Shown here piece after piece: positions 1-12,446 of a DNA stretch of 64,000 nucleotides (position 1 is its first letter; the number at the start of each line of letters is the position of its first letter). The notes under the pieces are model-generated. The model ran no database searches and had not been told where the DNA came from. It worked only from the letters and a program-made list of their open reading frames with translations. A program made the position numbers and the translations under genes. Location: the NCBI GenBank assembly GCA_037501455.1, contig CM074865.1:20840501-20904500 (forward strand), read 5' to 3'. The stretch comes from Lantana camara. Taxonomy: Eukaryota > Streptophyta > Magnoliopsida > Lamiales > Verbenaceae.

Positions 1-885
1 AATTTATATATAAAAACAAGACAACTATGCATGTTTGTTCGAATTTTTATGCATTTATTCTCCACATAAGTTGCGGCTTCTCCATCCTCGTAACTTATTT
101 TTCTTTCTTTTCACAGTTTGAAGTTTTTCTTTTCTTTTATTTAGTCATCGTCTTCTCTATCCATTTTAATTATTTAATTATTTAAGGATTCTCATAACTT
201 CCTTACAAACAACCCTTCTTACGTATTATATATATTTTTTACTATAAGCTTTTATACTTAATAATTTTGTTTTTTCACATATGATCTTTATAAATTCTAG
301 GTAAATTCTTGTTGTATATAACAAGGCTGAGATGTTCACTATTGTGAGTCACAACACACAACTAAACCAGGAACGAAGCTACATGCAGCCAAGTGGGATC
401 ACTTGACACCACTAAAATTTTTGTTTTAGCTATTTATTTATATATTTTATATATAATATTTGGTTAATATGCATAATTAAGAGCATTTGATCCCCACAAA
501 AGAATAACTAAACTTGTAATTGATCCTAAGGTATATAAATAAATTTGATCATTTTTCATAAATTAAAAATAATTAATCCACAAATTAGTACGTTTTCATA
601 TTTTAATTATTAGTTTATATTATATATATATTTTTTTTTTTCTACCTCATTCTACGTTAAAACAAAAGTAGTATATCTATTTATACCTTTGCATATACTC
701 TTTAAATAAATATTCTTAATTTATATTATAAAAATTTAAACACAAAATTATAAAAGTTTCTTTAAATAAACTAATGAGAAATTAATTTTCCAAACACTCA
801 AAACTGCTGAAAATAAGCACTTATATCATAAGTACTTATTTTTAGAATTTGTAAACACTCCCTAAAAGTTTGCACACCCTTAATA
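1..885. other. AT-rich intergenic DNA, no gene seen
   Basis: No coding potential is visible. The stretch is AT-rich and ends at the 5-bp target duplication (taata, 881-885) of the solo LTR that follows. Near 371-435 it resembles the ends of the hAT-type elements found elsewhere in the window. The segment 825-866 resembles the right-hand end of a small TIR repeat nested inside the hAT element at 40695-41655. Confidence 0.7.
371..435. mobile_element. hAT-like terminal fragment
   Basis: The segment around AGCCAAGTGGGATCACTTGA closely matches, in inverse orientation, the right subterminal region of the hAT-type element ending at 62964. No opposite end with a matching 8-bp target duplication was found, so this is at most a remnant. 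Confidence 0.4.
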
Positions 886-3800
886 TGTGACGCCCCGTCT
901 CTTCGGCATTCCAGATACGGCGTCACGAGAGAGTTTAATTCAGTATTTTGTGAATTATGTGATTAAGCATGCTTAGGTGTCAACGTGAGATTTATTTTCA
1001 TTATGCGTGCTTTAGAATTTAATTAAATGTACTTGGACTCAATTGTCCAATATTTGTAAATAAGGGACCTAATTGTAATTAGGACGTTTGAGCCTTCGTG
1101 GCTATTTGAGTTCGGGAATTCGAATTTGAATTCCGACCCTATCATTGAGTTCGTTTCGACGATTCGGATTCAATGAATTAACCTTTTATTTTTCTAAAGC
1201 CGTTTAACAGCCCTACCGTTTCAAATCTGATCCGTTTGGACCGAATACTATTTGACCCTACCCCTGTTAACCGACCCGTTTGCACGGCCCTAAAAAGGGC
1301 CAAGCCTCTCTATCTTCCTCATTGATCAATCAGCACAAGCAAGCAAGAAAGGAGAAGAGAATTTTCCCCTTTTGGCCTAACACTTCGGAGCTCGAGTTTA
1401 CAAGATCCAACCATCCGATCAACCACCCAAGGTAAGAGTTGTGACCCTTTCATTACGTGCTTTAATTTAATCTCTCTTTTGTGCCATGGATATGTGTTAA
1501 TTGTCTAACTGGGGAAGAAGATGAATAGTATTGGGTCGGGAGTTGGGCGTGTTTAAGCTCCTTTCGAGAGCTCTTATGTGCGAATATGTGATCTACGTGT
1601 CGAGCATGTCTTTTTGTGTAATTTTCGTGTGGTTTGTTGGTGGTTTAGTGCTGCTTGTTGTTGTTGTTTGCTTCCCCATCGCCATTTTTGGAGCTTCTGC
1701 TTCTTTTCAGCTGAACCAGACCGGAACGGCCGTTCCTGCCTTGTAGCCGGAACGACCCTTCCCAGGTTTGGCTGAGTTAGCTCCAAGAATGGGAATGGTC
1801 GTTCCCAGTTTGTGCTGGGGCTCGGAACGGTCGTTCTTGTGTGAAGAATTTGGTGATTCTTTACATACGCTCAGGGAGAGTTCGGGTAGTTGGGAACGGT
1901 CGTTCCCATTTTGTACTGGACCTCAGAACGGCCATTCCCATTTTATACTGGACCTCAGAACGGCCATTCCCGTCCTCCAGAACTTGGGTGCGTTGGTGGG
2001 AACGGCTGTTCCCGCCTTGGGCGGGCCGTTCCCATCTTCTGTTATGTGTTTTAGTTTGTTTTATGTTTTATATGTTTCGGTATGACTTTATTTTGCATCC
2101 TAAGCTTTATTGCCTCGATTTATTTGCATGTTTTAATGTGAAATTTACATTATATGCTTTAGTATGTGCATGTAACGTGAGTTATTGTTAGTGCATGATT
2201 GTTTTATGCTTGCATACGTGATCCATGATTTCATGTCAATCATAAGCATACGTCGTGCGTCTATATGGTTCATTCACGTGTCTAAGTCTTGTTCTTGTGA
2301 TCAGTTTGTTCAGGTACACCCGGGGTGGTGTTTTGTCGGCCATGTTGATTCGGGGGTGGATCAATCGTCGTGTCTTTGGCCTCTTCGGTGTAAGGTGAGG
2401 TTAGGATATAGTTAAACCTTAATGAAATGTGCCCGTTTTGATTGCATGTGGTTTAATAAACCTTATATATAAATAAATAAGTGTGAAATATATATTTGTT
2501 GGATATGTCAAAGGTTTGCAAGTATGCTAAGCAATGTACAAGCCTATGTATGCTTGTTTTGGAATGATTTGTTATGTCTTGCCACGTGAAGCTATGCTTT
2601 TAACAGTGTGTTTCTCATGAGCCAAGTTTGGCGAGGACCGAGTATGAATGAAACGGAAAGTGGTATGTATATGTATATATGTATAAGTTACGTCCGTCTG
2701 TCTGTCTGTCAATGTTGTAGCGGGATATGTGAATGATCTGTTATGTATATGTTGGGCCCCAGAGACTGTAGGTTAGGAATCCCGGGACGGCATTGGGCAG
2801 AAGGGCTCGGCCTGGGCATAGTCTCCATCTGTCAGAAGAAGATTAACCCTGAACTCACCAGGAGGTTTGGTGGGGGAAGGAGTCTTGAGGGTTGAGTGCT
2901 TGCGCTCCTCTCGCTTGAAAGGATGGTTTGGGCGTATACACCCTTCCATCACCCGGAGTTGAGGATGGTCTGATATGATATGTTATTCTGTAAGTTTTCT
3001 ATTATGTTTCTGTTATGTTATGTTCTGAGGAGATTGGAGGAGTCTGAGCTCGTACCCGCCGAGTTTTACTTGATACGTCTGTTCTGTTAAGGTTCGTGAA
3101 ACAGGGATAGATTTTAAACTAAGTTAAAATTCGGAATGTTTTAATAAGTTAAGCTAAGTTCTGATATTGCTAAGAGTTAGTAAGTTTTACAAGCTTGGTT
3201 GGTTAGTTAAGTTGTTTTGTTTGGCTTTATTTAAAGTACCCTATATGTATATATCATGGGAAAATGATTTAGCATGCAAAAACTATCCCTGAGTTCATGA
3301 ACATTATGATTTTGTACGTGCCTTGCTCTTATATATATAGTGTGCGTGTGTTAACCCCTCACTTAGTTGAGTTAAGACTGACCCCTCCCCTTTTATGTTT
3401 TTAGTTTGCAGGTTCAGCTTGGAGTTCGTGCTAGGCGGAGTGTGTCAGTCCTTTGCAGTCTGTTTTTGAATCTTTTGTTATTTAAGGTTGTCTTGCATTT
3501 GCATTTCAATAATTATGACTTTTGTGTAAGATATGTATAAATGTTGAATTAGAATTATGTTACGTACTTATATGGAATTTTCGGGACAGGCTTCTAGGGA
3601 TAGTTGAACCCATTGTATTTATGTTTATTGTTTGGTTTTCGGGATTAGGTATTTGTGCTAGTTGAACCCGTCACCTGTTTATGTACATTTGAAATTTTGT
3701 ATGGCTTACTTTCCTGCTTCTGCATTCTTGTAGCAACGATTTGTTTGCTCAGGGTCTACGTTCCGCCTAGCTTAGGTGTGAGTCTATCAGTCTCCCGTTC

Positions 3801-3892
3801 GCCACTGCTTGGTTCATGTACGGACTTCCCATTTCGTATGTGGATTGGGCTTTAGTGCGGGAGATGTGGTGGCCCAACGTACAGGTGCTACA
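886..3892 (+). mobile_element. solo LTR of a long-LTR retrotransposon (plus orientation)
   Basis: The 3,007-bp unit starts TGTGACGCCCC, ends GGTGCTACA and is flanked by the perfect 5-bp duplication taata (881-885 and 3893-3897). No internal region or second LTR is present, so it is a solo LTR left by LTR-LTR recombination. The same family recurs in minus orientation at 8577-12276, 14567-18474, 39789-43499 and 63815-64000. Start sequence, length and the iMet primer site of the 14567 copy suggest a Del/Tekay-type chromovirus LTR, but no coding domain confirms the lineage. The short ORFs inside are chance. Confidence 0.88.
1718..2037. repeat. array of GGAACGGCCGTTCC-type palindromes inside the LTR
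   Basis: About nine diverged copies of a near-palindrome (core GGAACGGYCRTTCC) lie 25-75 bp apart in this LTR. A weaker version (AAACGGCCGTTT) appears at 42280-42480 in the solo LTR at 39789-43499. This indicates a family-specific repeat, possibly a protein-binding array in U3/R. The function is inference. Confidence 0.7.
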
Positions 3893-3960
3893 TAATATAT
3901 TATTCAATTTAGATCTTTCCAATATATTTGGCAAATTCAAATAAAACTTCTAACTTACAG

Positions 3961-4452
3961 GGATCAAGCTTATTGGCTATTTCAACTGTTGTGCCTAACC
4001 TGTATCCACCTCTTTGTAGTTCTTACTTGGTAACCCAGTGTAAAGAAGCTAATGGTCTTCAGATGGCGGTCTTTTACATTGTTGTGTATACATTGGCAGT
4101 AAGACTTGGTGGGATAAAATCCAGTGTCTCAGGTTTTGGGACAGATCAATTTGACCAAAAAGACGAGAATGAAAATACTCAAATGGGGCACTTCTTCAAT
4201 AGGTTCTACTTTTTCATCAGCATTGGGACTCTCCTGGCAGTTACCGTTTTCATTTATATACAAGACCAAGTGGCCAGAGTATGGGGATATGGAAGTTGCT
4301 CTATCATGATGTTACCTACTCTCGTCATATTTTTATCAGGCTCTAGAAGATATAGATATGAGAAATGTCAAGGAAGCCCCATTATTCAAATTGTGCAAGT
4401 CTTGGTGGCTGCTGCAAGGAAAAGAAAGTTGAGAATCTCATCAAATATGTAG
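3961..4452 (+). pseudogene. NRT1/PTR FAMILY (NPF) transporter, isolated internal exon
   Basis: An acceptor-like TTACAG at 3955-3960 is followed by an open frame whose product is clearly of the NPF proton-coupled peptide/nitrate transporter family. It contains the family signature GIKSSVSGFGTDQFD, preceded by a hydrophobic segment and followed by FNRFYFFISIGTL and further membrane segments. This matches only the middle of an NPF protein (usually 550-600 aa). Upstream exons and the second half are absent, and the frame runs into a stop at 4450-4452 just after a basic stretch. The solo LTR ends 68 bp upstream, so insertions or rearrangement may have separated it from its other exons. I read it as a gene fragment; a far-away continuation outside the window cannot be excluded. 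Confidence 0.8.
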
Positions 4453-4487
4453 CAGTTATAAGAGAATCACCGTTTTTTTCTAATTTT

Positions 4488-4790
4488 AGTGTGTATTTTT
4501 TTTGATATTGTACTTTTGGTATATTGTAACTTTGGTGTTTTCGACTTTTTCAAAAAGCGGAATCACTTTAGTGAGTAGTGATTCCGCTGTTTCAAAAAGC
4601 GGAATTAATTTAAAAATTTATGAATGTGTATGTTGCAATCATAAATTTTGTATTAAATCCGCTTTTTGAAAAAGCGGAATCACTATTCACTACGGTGATT
4701 CCGTTTTTTCAAAAAGCGGAAAACCTCAAAATTGCAATGCACCAAAAATATACACCAAAAGTACAATATCAAAAAAAAAAAAGTACCAAT
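4488..4790. repeat. short fold-back (palindromic) element
   Basis: Two arms are reverse complements: one carries GATATTGTACTTTTGGT and CAAAAAGCGGAATCAC, the other GTGATTCCG, CAAAAAGCGG and ACCAAAAGTACAATATC. The loop is AT-rich. The structure fits a non-autonomous fold-back/MITE. I did not find a clear target-site duplication. Confidence 0.65.
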
Positions 4791-5427
4791 TTTAAAAATT
4801 CACCCGAGAATCACTCTGAGGAATCAAGAATAGATCGTGGTTGTCAATTCAGGTACAAAATATTTCGATGAAATTCTAAAAATAGTGTACTTTTTTGCGT
4901 ATATTGTAGGAATGGTGTATTTTTCAGAAGTAGCGCAATTTTGGTGTAAGACGCTTTTCTGAAAAGCGTCTTCAATAGGTACGCTTTTTTGAAAAGTGTC
5001 TGCAACAAATCTGTAACAGCAGATCCTGTAACGCCACGTGTTCGTCATGTCCGCCTTTGACTAGGGATTTTGTTAAAGACGCTTTTCACAAAAGCGTCTT
5101 CTTTTGGAAATTTAAACGTGTAGTAATAATGCTGCAATTTTATTTAAGACGCTTTCTGAGTAAGTATATTAAATTGAAGTTTTATATTGGAGATGATTTT
5201 CTAAAAAGTGTGTAACTTTAGGGGGTTTGTTGTAAAAACCCTTGTTTCTTCCTTATTCGAAAAAAAGGGCGTCTTGCTACTGCTGTTGCTCGATTTAGCG
5301 AGGAAGGAGTATTTCAAACACTTTTTATCCAACAACTTCAATAATCTACCTATACCCAAGGTGAATTTTCATACTACTTTAATTTTTACATATTTTATAC
5401 AATATTTATTGATTTTTTTTGTATTTA

Positions 5428-5810
5428 TCTATAGTATATATTAAGCGAGAGAGAAAAATGTGGTGTCATGACTCTTGGTCTCTTTTTTCTTTTTTTCATT
5501 TATTTATTTATTCTTTTTTCACCAGTATCAGTTAATTCTTTTTCTCTATTCTAACTCATCTTTTCTCTCACCTCAATTTAATTCTTTTTTCTAATAAACT
5601 TTTTAATATTTATTTAATCTTTTTTTCTCAGATTTTTAAGCAATATTTTAATATTATTTTATTAATATTATATTATCAAATTTACTTATATAATTTAATA
5701 AATATATTAAAAAATAATTATAATCTATATATTAATGTAAGGAATTTAATTTTAGTAAAATTAAAAAATAATAAATTATTTCGTTGCACAAGTGTGCCAA
5801 AAATTACTAA
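5428..5810 (+). mobile_element. non-autonomous Helitron, ~380-bp family
   Basis: It begins after a host A with TCTATAGTATATATTAAGCG and ends in CTAA before a host T, with a short hairpin (GCACAAGTGTGC) just upstream of the end. These are Helitron hallmarks: 5' TC, 3' hairpin plus CTRR, insertion between A and T, no duplication. It is 383 bp. Near-equal copies lie at 24472-24852 and 62328-62704. Confidence 0.72.
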
Positions 5811-6269
5811 TACTATTATATTAACCGAGAGACCCATAGTGTCATGGACTCTTTTTTTTTTTTTTTATATCTTTTTTTAAACTTTTTAATATAAATTCTA
5901 GCCACATACTTTTACTCTGCTTAATCTCTTCTATATTCATCGCACACTCAAATTCTTTTATTTTTTATGTATATCACTTATTGATCTTTAGTTCTTTTTT
6001 TTCTCTCTCCCTTCATTTTCATATTTTTATTATATATATTTTTTTAATATTTTTTAAATTTACTTGTACTATTACTTTGTACTAATTTGATATCATTTTA
6101 TTTTATTTATTCATTTATTTATCTAACTATAATATATTTATCTAACTATAATATATTTATCTAACTATAATTATATTAAAAATAATTATAAATTAAATAA
6201 TACTACAAAAATTTTAATTAATTAATTAATTTATTTATTACACACATATCGGATGTGCATGATTGCTAG
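5811..6269 (+). mobile_element. second non-autonomous Helitron, adjacent to the first
   Basis: It starts near TACTATTATATTAACCGAGAG, shares the TGTCATGGACTCTTTTT internal segment with its neighbour, and ends CTAG|T at 6266-6269 after a CACAT...ATGTG hairpin. The 5' end is less clean than in the first copy. The two copies abut head to tail. Confidence 0.62.
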
Positions 6270-6583
6270 TTATTTATTAAGTTTTAGAACTTTTTGATTT
6301 TTTGGTAAAGAAAATACCTATTGAAAACGCTTTTCAGAAAAGCGTCTTAACAAAAATCCTAGTCAAAGGCTGTCACGGCGAACACGTGGCGTTACCGGGA
6401 CTGTTATTACAGATTTGTTACAGACACTTTTCACAAAAATGTCTTTAATAGAAAAAAATACCTATTGAAGACGTTTTTCAAAAAAACGTTTTACACTAAA
6501 ATTACGTTACACCAGAAAAATACATCATTCCTACTATATACACCAAAAAAGTACGCTATTTTTAAGAATTTCACCAAATGTTT

Positions 6584-7919
6584 CTGCATATTTACTTTTT
6601 TTAGCTCCAGCGAAATCATGTCAGATCGGTATAGCCGTATAGGTATGCAATATGTCGGTTCATCAAAAATATTTGAGCTATGTGCATATGGTAAATTCTA
6701 ACTTAAATCTCATATTATAAAAAAAATATATGCAAAATCTTGTGTTCTAAAATATTAGGTTACCGCCCTCTAAGCTAATTTCATCACAATTAAAATATAA
6801 TTTTTCTAATTTACTTGTACTATATAATATGTTTTTTCTTCTTGTTTGTTTGTTTTTTTTTTTTTTTCCTTGCTTCATCAATTTTCCAATAAAATTCCTA
6901 TTTTATTTTTTTCCTTCTTTTCTTCCCGGTTATTCTAAGTCCTAGACCCATTATACCCGGCAACCAGGGACGAAAATACGATCTCCAATTATTAAAGAAG
7001 AAAATTAAAAATTAAAAAATAAAATAATATAATTTAAAATATAAATATTATATTATAAAAAAATATAAATATATTATTTTACTTAATATTTTTAAATAAA
7101 ATAAATGTAATTTAAAACTTTAAACTTAAAATAACCACTTTGATGATATAAAAAAACAAAAAAACGTATAAAAATATAAAAAAATCCTTTATTATTGACT
7201 CGAAAAAAGAAAACAAATGGTTATAACTTTTTGCCAGGGATAGTTTAATCTAAGGGGAAATAAATGACCATCGAATAAATGATATTGATAGCAAAATTAG
7301 GAATGACTCATCATTAATGTACTGTTCAAGAACTAATATATAGCATGATAGCAACACTAGATTATCCAAAATTAAACATAATTATTTTTAATCTATTCTC
7401 ATAGAGATAAAGATACTATCTTTCATTAAAATATTGAACTAATCCACAATTAACAAATTAACCTTAAATTTTCTCTAAATAATTTATCCATAATAAAAGA
7501 ATTAAAATTAAATATAATTTAATATTACCTTTTGTTTGGCTTTATTTGATAACTAATTTTAATTTTGACCACAATCTATTTCTTTTTTTTTTTTTTACAA
7601 CTATAAATTTTAGACCACAATCTACTTCATTCATTGACAAGTATAAATTTTGAATATTAAAAAATGAGGGTTTTCGGTTGACCAGAAAAATAAGAGAAGG
7701 AATACAAAAAGAAAAAGACGTCTTCCTCTTTTAGTAGAGAGACTAAAAAAAATTGAGTTGAGATTTTTTGATAGTTGAAAAGAAAATAAAAGATCTTTAT
7801 TAGGAAAAGAAATACAAAGTGTATTTCGATGAAAAAAAAGAGTTAGAGTAAATTAAGTATAAAATTAAAAGTAATTTAAAACTAAATCCCAACTATTATA
7901 AATAACGGACAATTCCTCA
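6584..7919. other. AT-rich intergenic DNA, no gene seen
   Basis: Very AT-rich sequence with homopolymer runs. No convincing ORF, splice structure or repeat boundary was recognised. Confidence 0.6.
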
Positions 7920-8330
7920 AAAATCCCCAAGTGTAAACTGAATTTCCTTGTCACTCCCCAATTTTGAAAAAGTTCCTGTTCACTCCCCAATTGAAAAACA
8001 AAATTTCTTTTCACTCCCCAAGGTTGTATAATAATTCAGGAATTGTGTACATTTTTGAGGGAATTGCGTATAAAAATCCCGGAATCTCGTATATACGAGA
8101 TTCTGAGATTTTTATACGCAATTCCCTAAAAAATATACGAGATTCCGGGATTTTTATACGCAATTCCCTCAAAAATGTACGCAATTCCTAAAGACAATGT
8201 ACGAACCTGTACTATTTGTGGGGACCTAAAAGGAATTTTGTTTTTCAATTGGGGATTGAATGGGAACTTTTTTAAAATTGGGGACCTAAAAGGAATTTTT
8301 TCAACTTTTTGGTACTATTCAAAGATTTTC
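7920..8330. repeat. palindromic fold-back MITE
   Basis: An almost full-length palindrome centred near 8096. Arms carry CTCCCCAATTTTGAAAAAG on the left and the reverse complement of a close variant on the right, with an inner arm containing GGGAATTGCGTATAAAAATC. The inner part repeats once more on the right side. It has no coding capacity. Confidence 0.68.
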
Positions 8331-8571
8331 CCTATAAATAATGAGTTTGTAATTAAGTTGTAATTTTATTGATGTGTGGGTGGGGGAGTATTTATAAATT
8401 AAGGGAGTAAAATTATAAATATTTTAGAATTCATATATAATAATAAAATTAAAAAAAAATCTTTAAATTTGTCGGGGGTGGGGAGGCAGCCACCTCAATG
8501 TGCACCCTTCTTCTTCACCACAAACCACAACGGTTCAGTTATGGCTTCTATCCACACCACCTCCCTTCTCT
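8331..8571. other. unassigned DNA before the LTR element
   Basis: No gene seen. A G-rich then C-rich stretch (8470-8571) borders the target duplication of the LTR element. Its continuation after the element is at 18475 onward. Confidence 0.5.
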
Positions 8572-8576
8572 CGTCA

Positions 8577-11500
8577 TGTAGCACCCCAAGCGGTGGGGTA
8601 CCACACCCCCGCACTATGACCCAACACGTGCACGAAATGGAAAGTCCGTACACGCACCACGCCACAGCGAACGGGTGACAAACGAAAAATCCAACCTATG
8701 CTAGGCGGTACCTAACTTTGTACAAATGAAAGAATGCAAAACATAACAGCGAAAGCAATACGAAATGCGGAATTTTCGAAAACTTTTCATATAATAAGGA
8801 TGATAGCATCATCAATCATACATCAAAACCAACTATACGGGTTCAACTAAATAATCAATCCTGTCCCGAACAATTAAACAACAAAACGGGTTCAACTGGC
8901 CCTAGAAACCTGTCCCGAATAATCATACATTTGATTCATAACTTCAAACATGCACGCAACACAACTTATACAGAATTTACAAACATAATTCAGAACAAAA
9001 TGCTTAACAAACTCCAACAAACTGACATAGACTCAACAGACACTAACAGCCGCCTAGCACGAACTCCAAAGACTTCCAAAGCTAACCTACAAACTAAAAA
9101 CATAGGTGGGGCGAGGGTCAGTCCACTGACTGAGTGAGCGGGCTAACACACACCAACACATATATACATATAGAGCGAAGCACGTATCAAACAAAAAGCT
9201 ATGAACCAGGAATAGGGTTTTACATACCAAAGTCATTTTCCAAAAGTACTCATACTTATTCATATATTCGTATATTCTTAAGTTTGAAAACTAGTAAGGA
9301 TTCATAGATTCAAAAACGCATATGGATTCATATTAAAACTCATAGGGATTCAAATAGATTCAGACTGATTCATAACTTAGCGTAGAAATCTCATATTGAA
9401 AACAAACTCTCCTATCCCGTTTCATAATCAATCATAATAAAAGAATTCAAATACCCGTTGAGTACGGGGTCTCCAACCTTACTCATTAATCAAAAGACTC
9501 AAAAGATTCAAAAGGAAGCATAAACTCATAAATTCATATTCCCGTATTCCACCTTTCTCCGGAAGTCTACACATGGATTATGGACCCACATCGTGCAACT
9601 CAATATACGTGGGGTCGCGAACCCACAACGTACCTTCTCCGGCCTCAGCCGAAGGCTCAAAGCACCACGCCTTCTCCATCTACCTCAGAGTCGCGCGTAG
9701 GTACTTCAAAGGAGCGTGTGCACTGGGGTGATAACCGGCGACCCCAACAGCTGCACCGGGTCTCCCTTACCCATACCTCCGGGGCCCAGGGATTCAAATA
9801 GATTCGTATGGATTCATAAGACTCATAAAAAAACATACCTAACTCACGAAACATAGAAACATATGATTCATACTTAAGAAACATACCTTACCGTGCAACT
9901 CGGCATATGTTATACACGTACCTCTCCGTGTCTTCCAAATTCATAATAAGCTGAGGGAGATCTATAGTTCGCCTGACACTATACGGTTTGGAGCATAGCC
10001 TCGTTGCAAAATCATTTTAAGCTTATATACTCCCATACGTATAATTTCAGAAGAATTCATATGAAATCGAATAACAAGATTCATAACGTATCATATGACA
10101 TATATTTAGTATATATCTAATAGTATATTCGCATGCGGGCTTGAAAACGAGCACATAGGGACGTAGGTCGCATTAACTAAAAGAAAACAAACCTAAACCT
10201 CACCTGGCACCAAACAAAGTCGAAGACACCGCAAATGGTCCACCCCGGAACCTGCACGACCACAAGTCACCACCCCGGGTGCAACTGAACCAACTGAACA
10301 CACAAAACGGACCACAAAGCTCAGACTCAGACAGACAACCACACAGAGACGCACGACAAATGCAATCACATAATAAGGATTCACCTTAATACCAATTCGT
10401 GCAAAACAAACATTACATAATTCAATCAAATCATACTAAACATTATGACATGCTCAAGTGCATAATTAATGCAACTAAAAAGAATCGAAAGACAATACAA
10501 ATCATATTATTTCATATCAATTCATATGTCACATAACCAATGCATATATATGGTACCTAATAGATTCAATTAAGAAGGTTTAGTTAATTCATATCATGCA
10601 AATTTACACATATCACATTTCATATAAAAGCACGTAGTACAAGAACAACCAAATCACATAATAGCATGCTTCGTATTTCATATAAATCTCACGAGGTTAC
10701 CTATAAATTCCAACCATACTAAGTTCATATAATTCATACATGGCATACCCAATTCGTATATCACAGAACGGGTTCAATTGACAAGGTTTACCTAATTAAA
10801 TCAAACAAATTCATATCGTTTCCAAAATTACACATACACCCCTTCAAGTTGGACAAATAGCACAAATTTAACATATCGGGATTCAATTTATCAAATCAAA
10901 GTCTCCATACATATCACATTTCATTTCATACATGGTTTCGTATATATTAAAATACATTTCGGTCGACAATTTAAGTGTATCGCAATTAAAACAATTAATT
11001 TCAAATATTCAAATTACACAAAATAATTTACAACAAATCAACCGGATATCCGATTGACGAACGAAAAGTGGCGTTGAACTCACCACAACGAGGCGGACAA
11101 ACAGTCCGAAGCTCGCCGGAGCACCACCATCGGAGCCGCCGGAACAGTGACGGGCCGCTGCTCAGCCTCCGTCGGAGCGTGCCGGAAAAATCCCCAAAAT
11201 TCACCCGTGCAAGAATTCCCCGTGCTCGTTCCAATTCCTCCATCAATTTCTGAAAAATCCGAGCTAATCTCCTCCAATTTCAAATCCAAGAATACGAAAA
11301 CCCTAAAATCTTCAAAGTCCAATTACTTCCATACCGGTGAATGAAAATGAGATCCGAAAGAAGCATTACCGGTGAATGAAAATGAGATCCCATAGTGGTT
11401 GCCGGAAAATATCCCCGGAGCTAGCCCCGCCGTTGTCCTTCCACTGCGCCGCCGCGATCCGCCACCAAACGGCCAAATCTGGAGTCGCGTGATCAAAGGA

Positions 11501-12276
11501 TGATAGTTCTCGTTGTTCCGAACAACTTTCGTGAAGAGCCCCGTGGCCAAAAGATCGACGGAAAAGGCCCCCGTTAGCCGCCGAAGTTTTTGCCGCCGAT
11601 CGCCCCACCAGAACCACCACGTACGGCCACAATTCACTCAAAATGACACCGGAAATGGACTCGGGATGGTCGAAAACCTCGAAAAACATCAAGCCCCGTC
11701 GAAAAACGCCGTCGGAAGGCGGTGAAACCCGCCGCTACAGTAACTCGCGCCGCCGCCGCGAGCTTCAGGCGGCCCGTGTGGAGCCATCGCGGCCCGGATG
11801 GCCACGCCGCCGATGTCAGAAGAAGCGCAGGGAGGTTTCCTTTATGGGTCTGGGGCACGTCCCCAAAATCGCCACCGGAAGCCGCCGCAAAAGGGCGGCG
11901 AAACCGCGGTCCGCCACCACCGCCTGGTGCGCCTAAAATCAGCCGATATCTCCTCCGTCGGTCGTCTCCGGGCCGAGATCTTGGTACGGTTGTAACCGCG
12001 TCGTCGAGCTCTTCGAAATGGACTATTGGTTCGTCGAATTCCGTCGAGAAACGGCCAAGTTCCGGGTTATGTGTGTTTCTTCACCACAAGTGTGTGTGAT
12101 GAGAGAGAGACGAGAGAGAGAAGCGAGAAAGAGGAGAGAGAGAAGGAAGCTGCCCGCTTTGACCGTTCAACCTTGGATCCGGATATTTTATCCCAAGTCC
12201 TCACGCGCAAAACCATCGGAAGAAGGGGTTAACGACGTCAGAATTGGGTAAACTCAGAGTCTACGGACTCATCTCG
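8577..12276 (-). mobile_element. 3' LTR, 5'-truncated
   Basis: It matches the right LTR from its outer end up to ACTCRTCTCG at 12276, where homology stops. The counterpart continues a further 214 bp to 18474. It also keeps about 40 bp near 9240-9280 that the right LTR lacks. By eye there are about eight substitutions in the first 210 bp. The GC-rich part (about 11050-12000) produces many meaningless overlapping ORFs. Confidence 0.82.
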
Positions 12277-12446
12277 CCATCTGGATGTTCTTCATACCGT
12301 TGAGGTGTGCCTACGGACCCAATCACTGGTTGTTTAAGCTCTTACGATTCCTCCTCAAAGTAGATGACTAGGGTTGCGCACAATCTTGAAGCAACTGGTT
12401 ATTCCCTCTTATAATCCTCAGGAGGCCCAACGAAAAGCGCGAAACA

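Larger units (their letters stand above)
4868..6583. repeat. large inverted-repeat element with Helitrons in its loop
   Basis: A left arm (about 4868-5105) and a right arm (about 6325-6583) are inverted copies. Both contain paired AGACGCTTTT/AAAAGCGTCTT blocks, a CACGTG-containing segment, and a GTAC...TTTTTAGAATTTCA-like outer end. The loop holds two small Helitrons (5428-5810 and 5811-6269). Length and arm size suggest a Mutator-like or fold-back transposon. Confidence 0.65.

Noticed and set aside
1768..2191. Overlapping plus-strand ORFs of 105 and 116 codons
   Set aside because: Produced by the GGAACGGCCGTTCC repeat array inside an LTR; composition is that of the repeat.
11028..12251. Many overlapping ORFs on both strands in GC-rich DNA
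   Set aside because: They lie in LTR sequence, repeat in the second LTR (17004-18319) with different frames and stops, and show no protein motifs.
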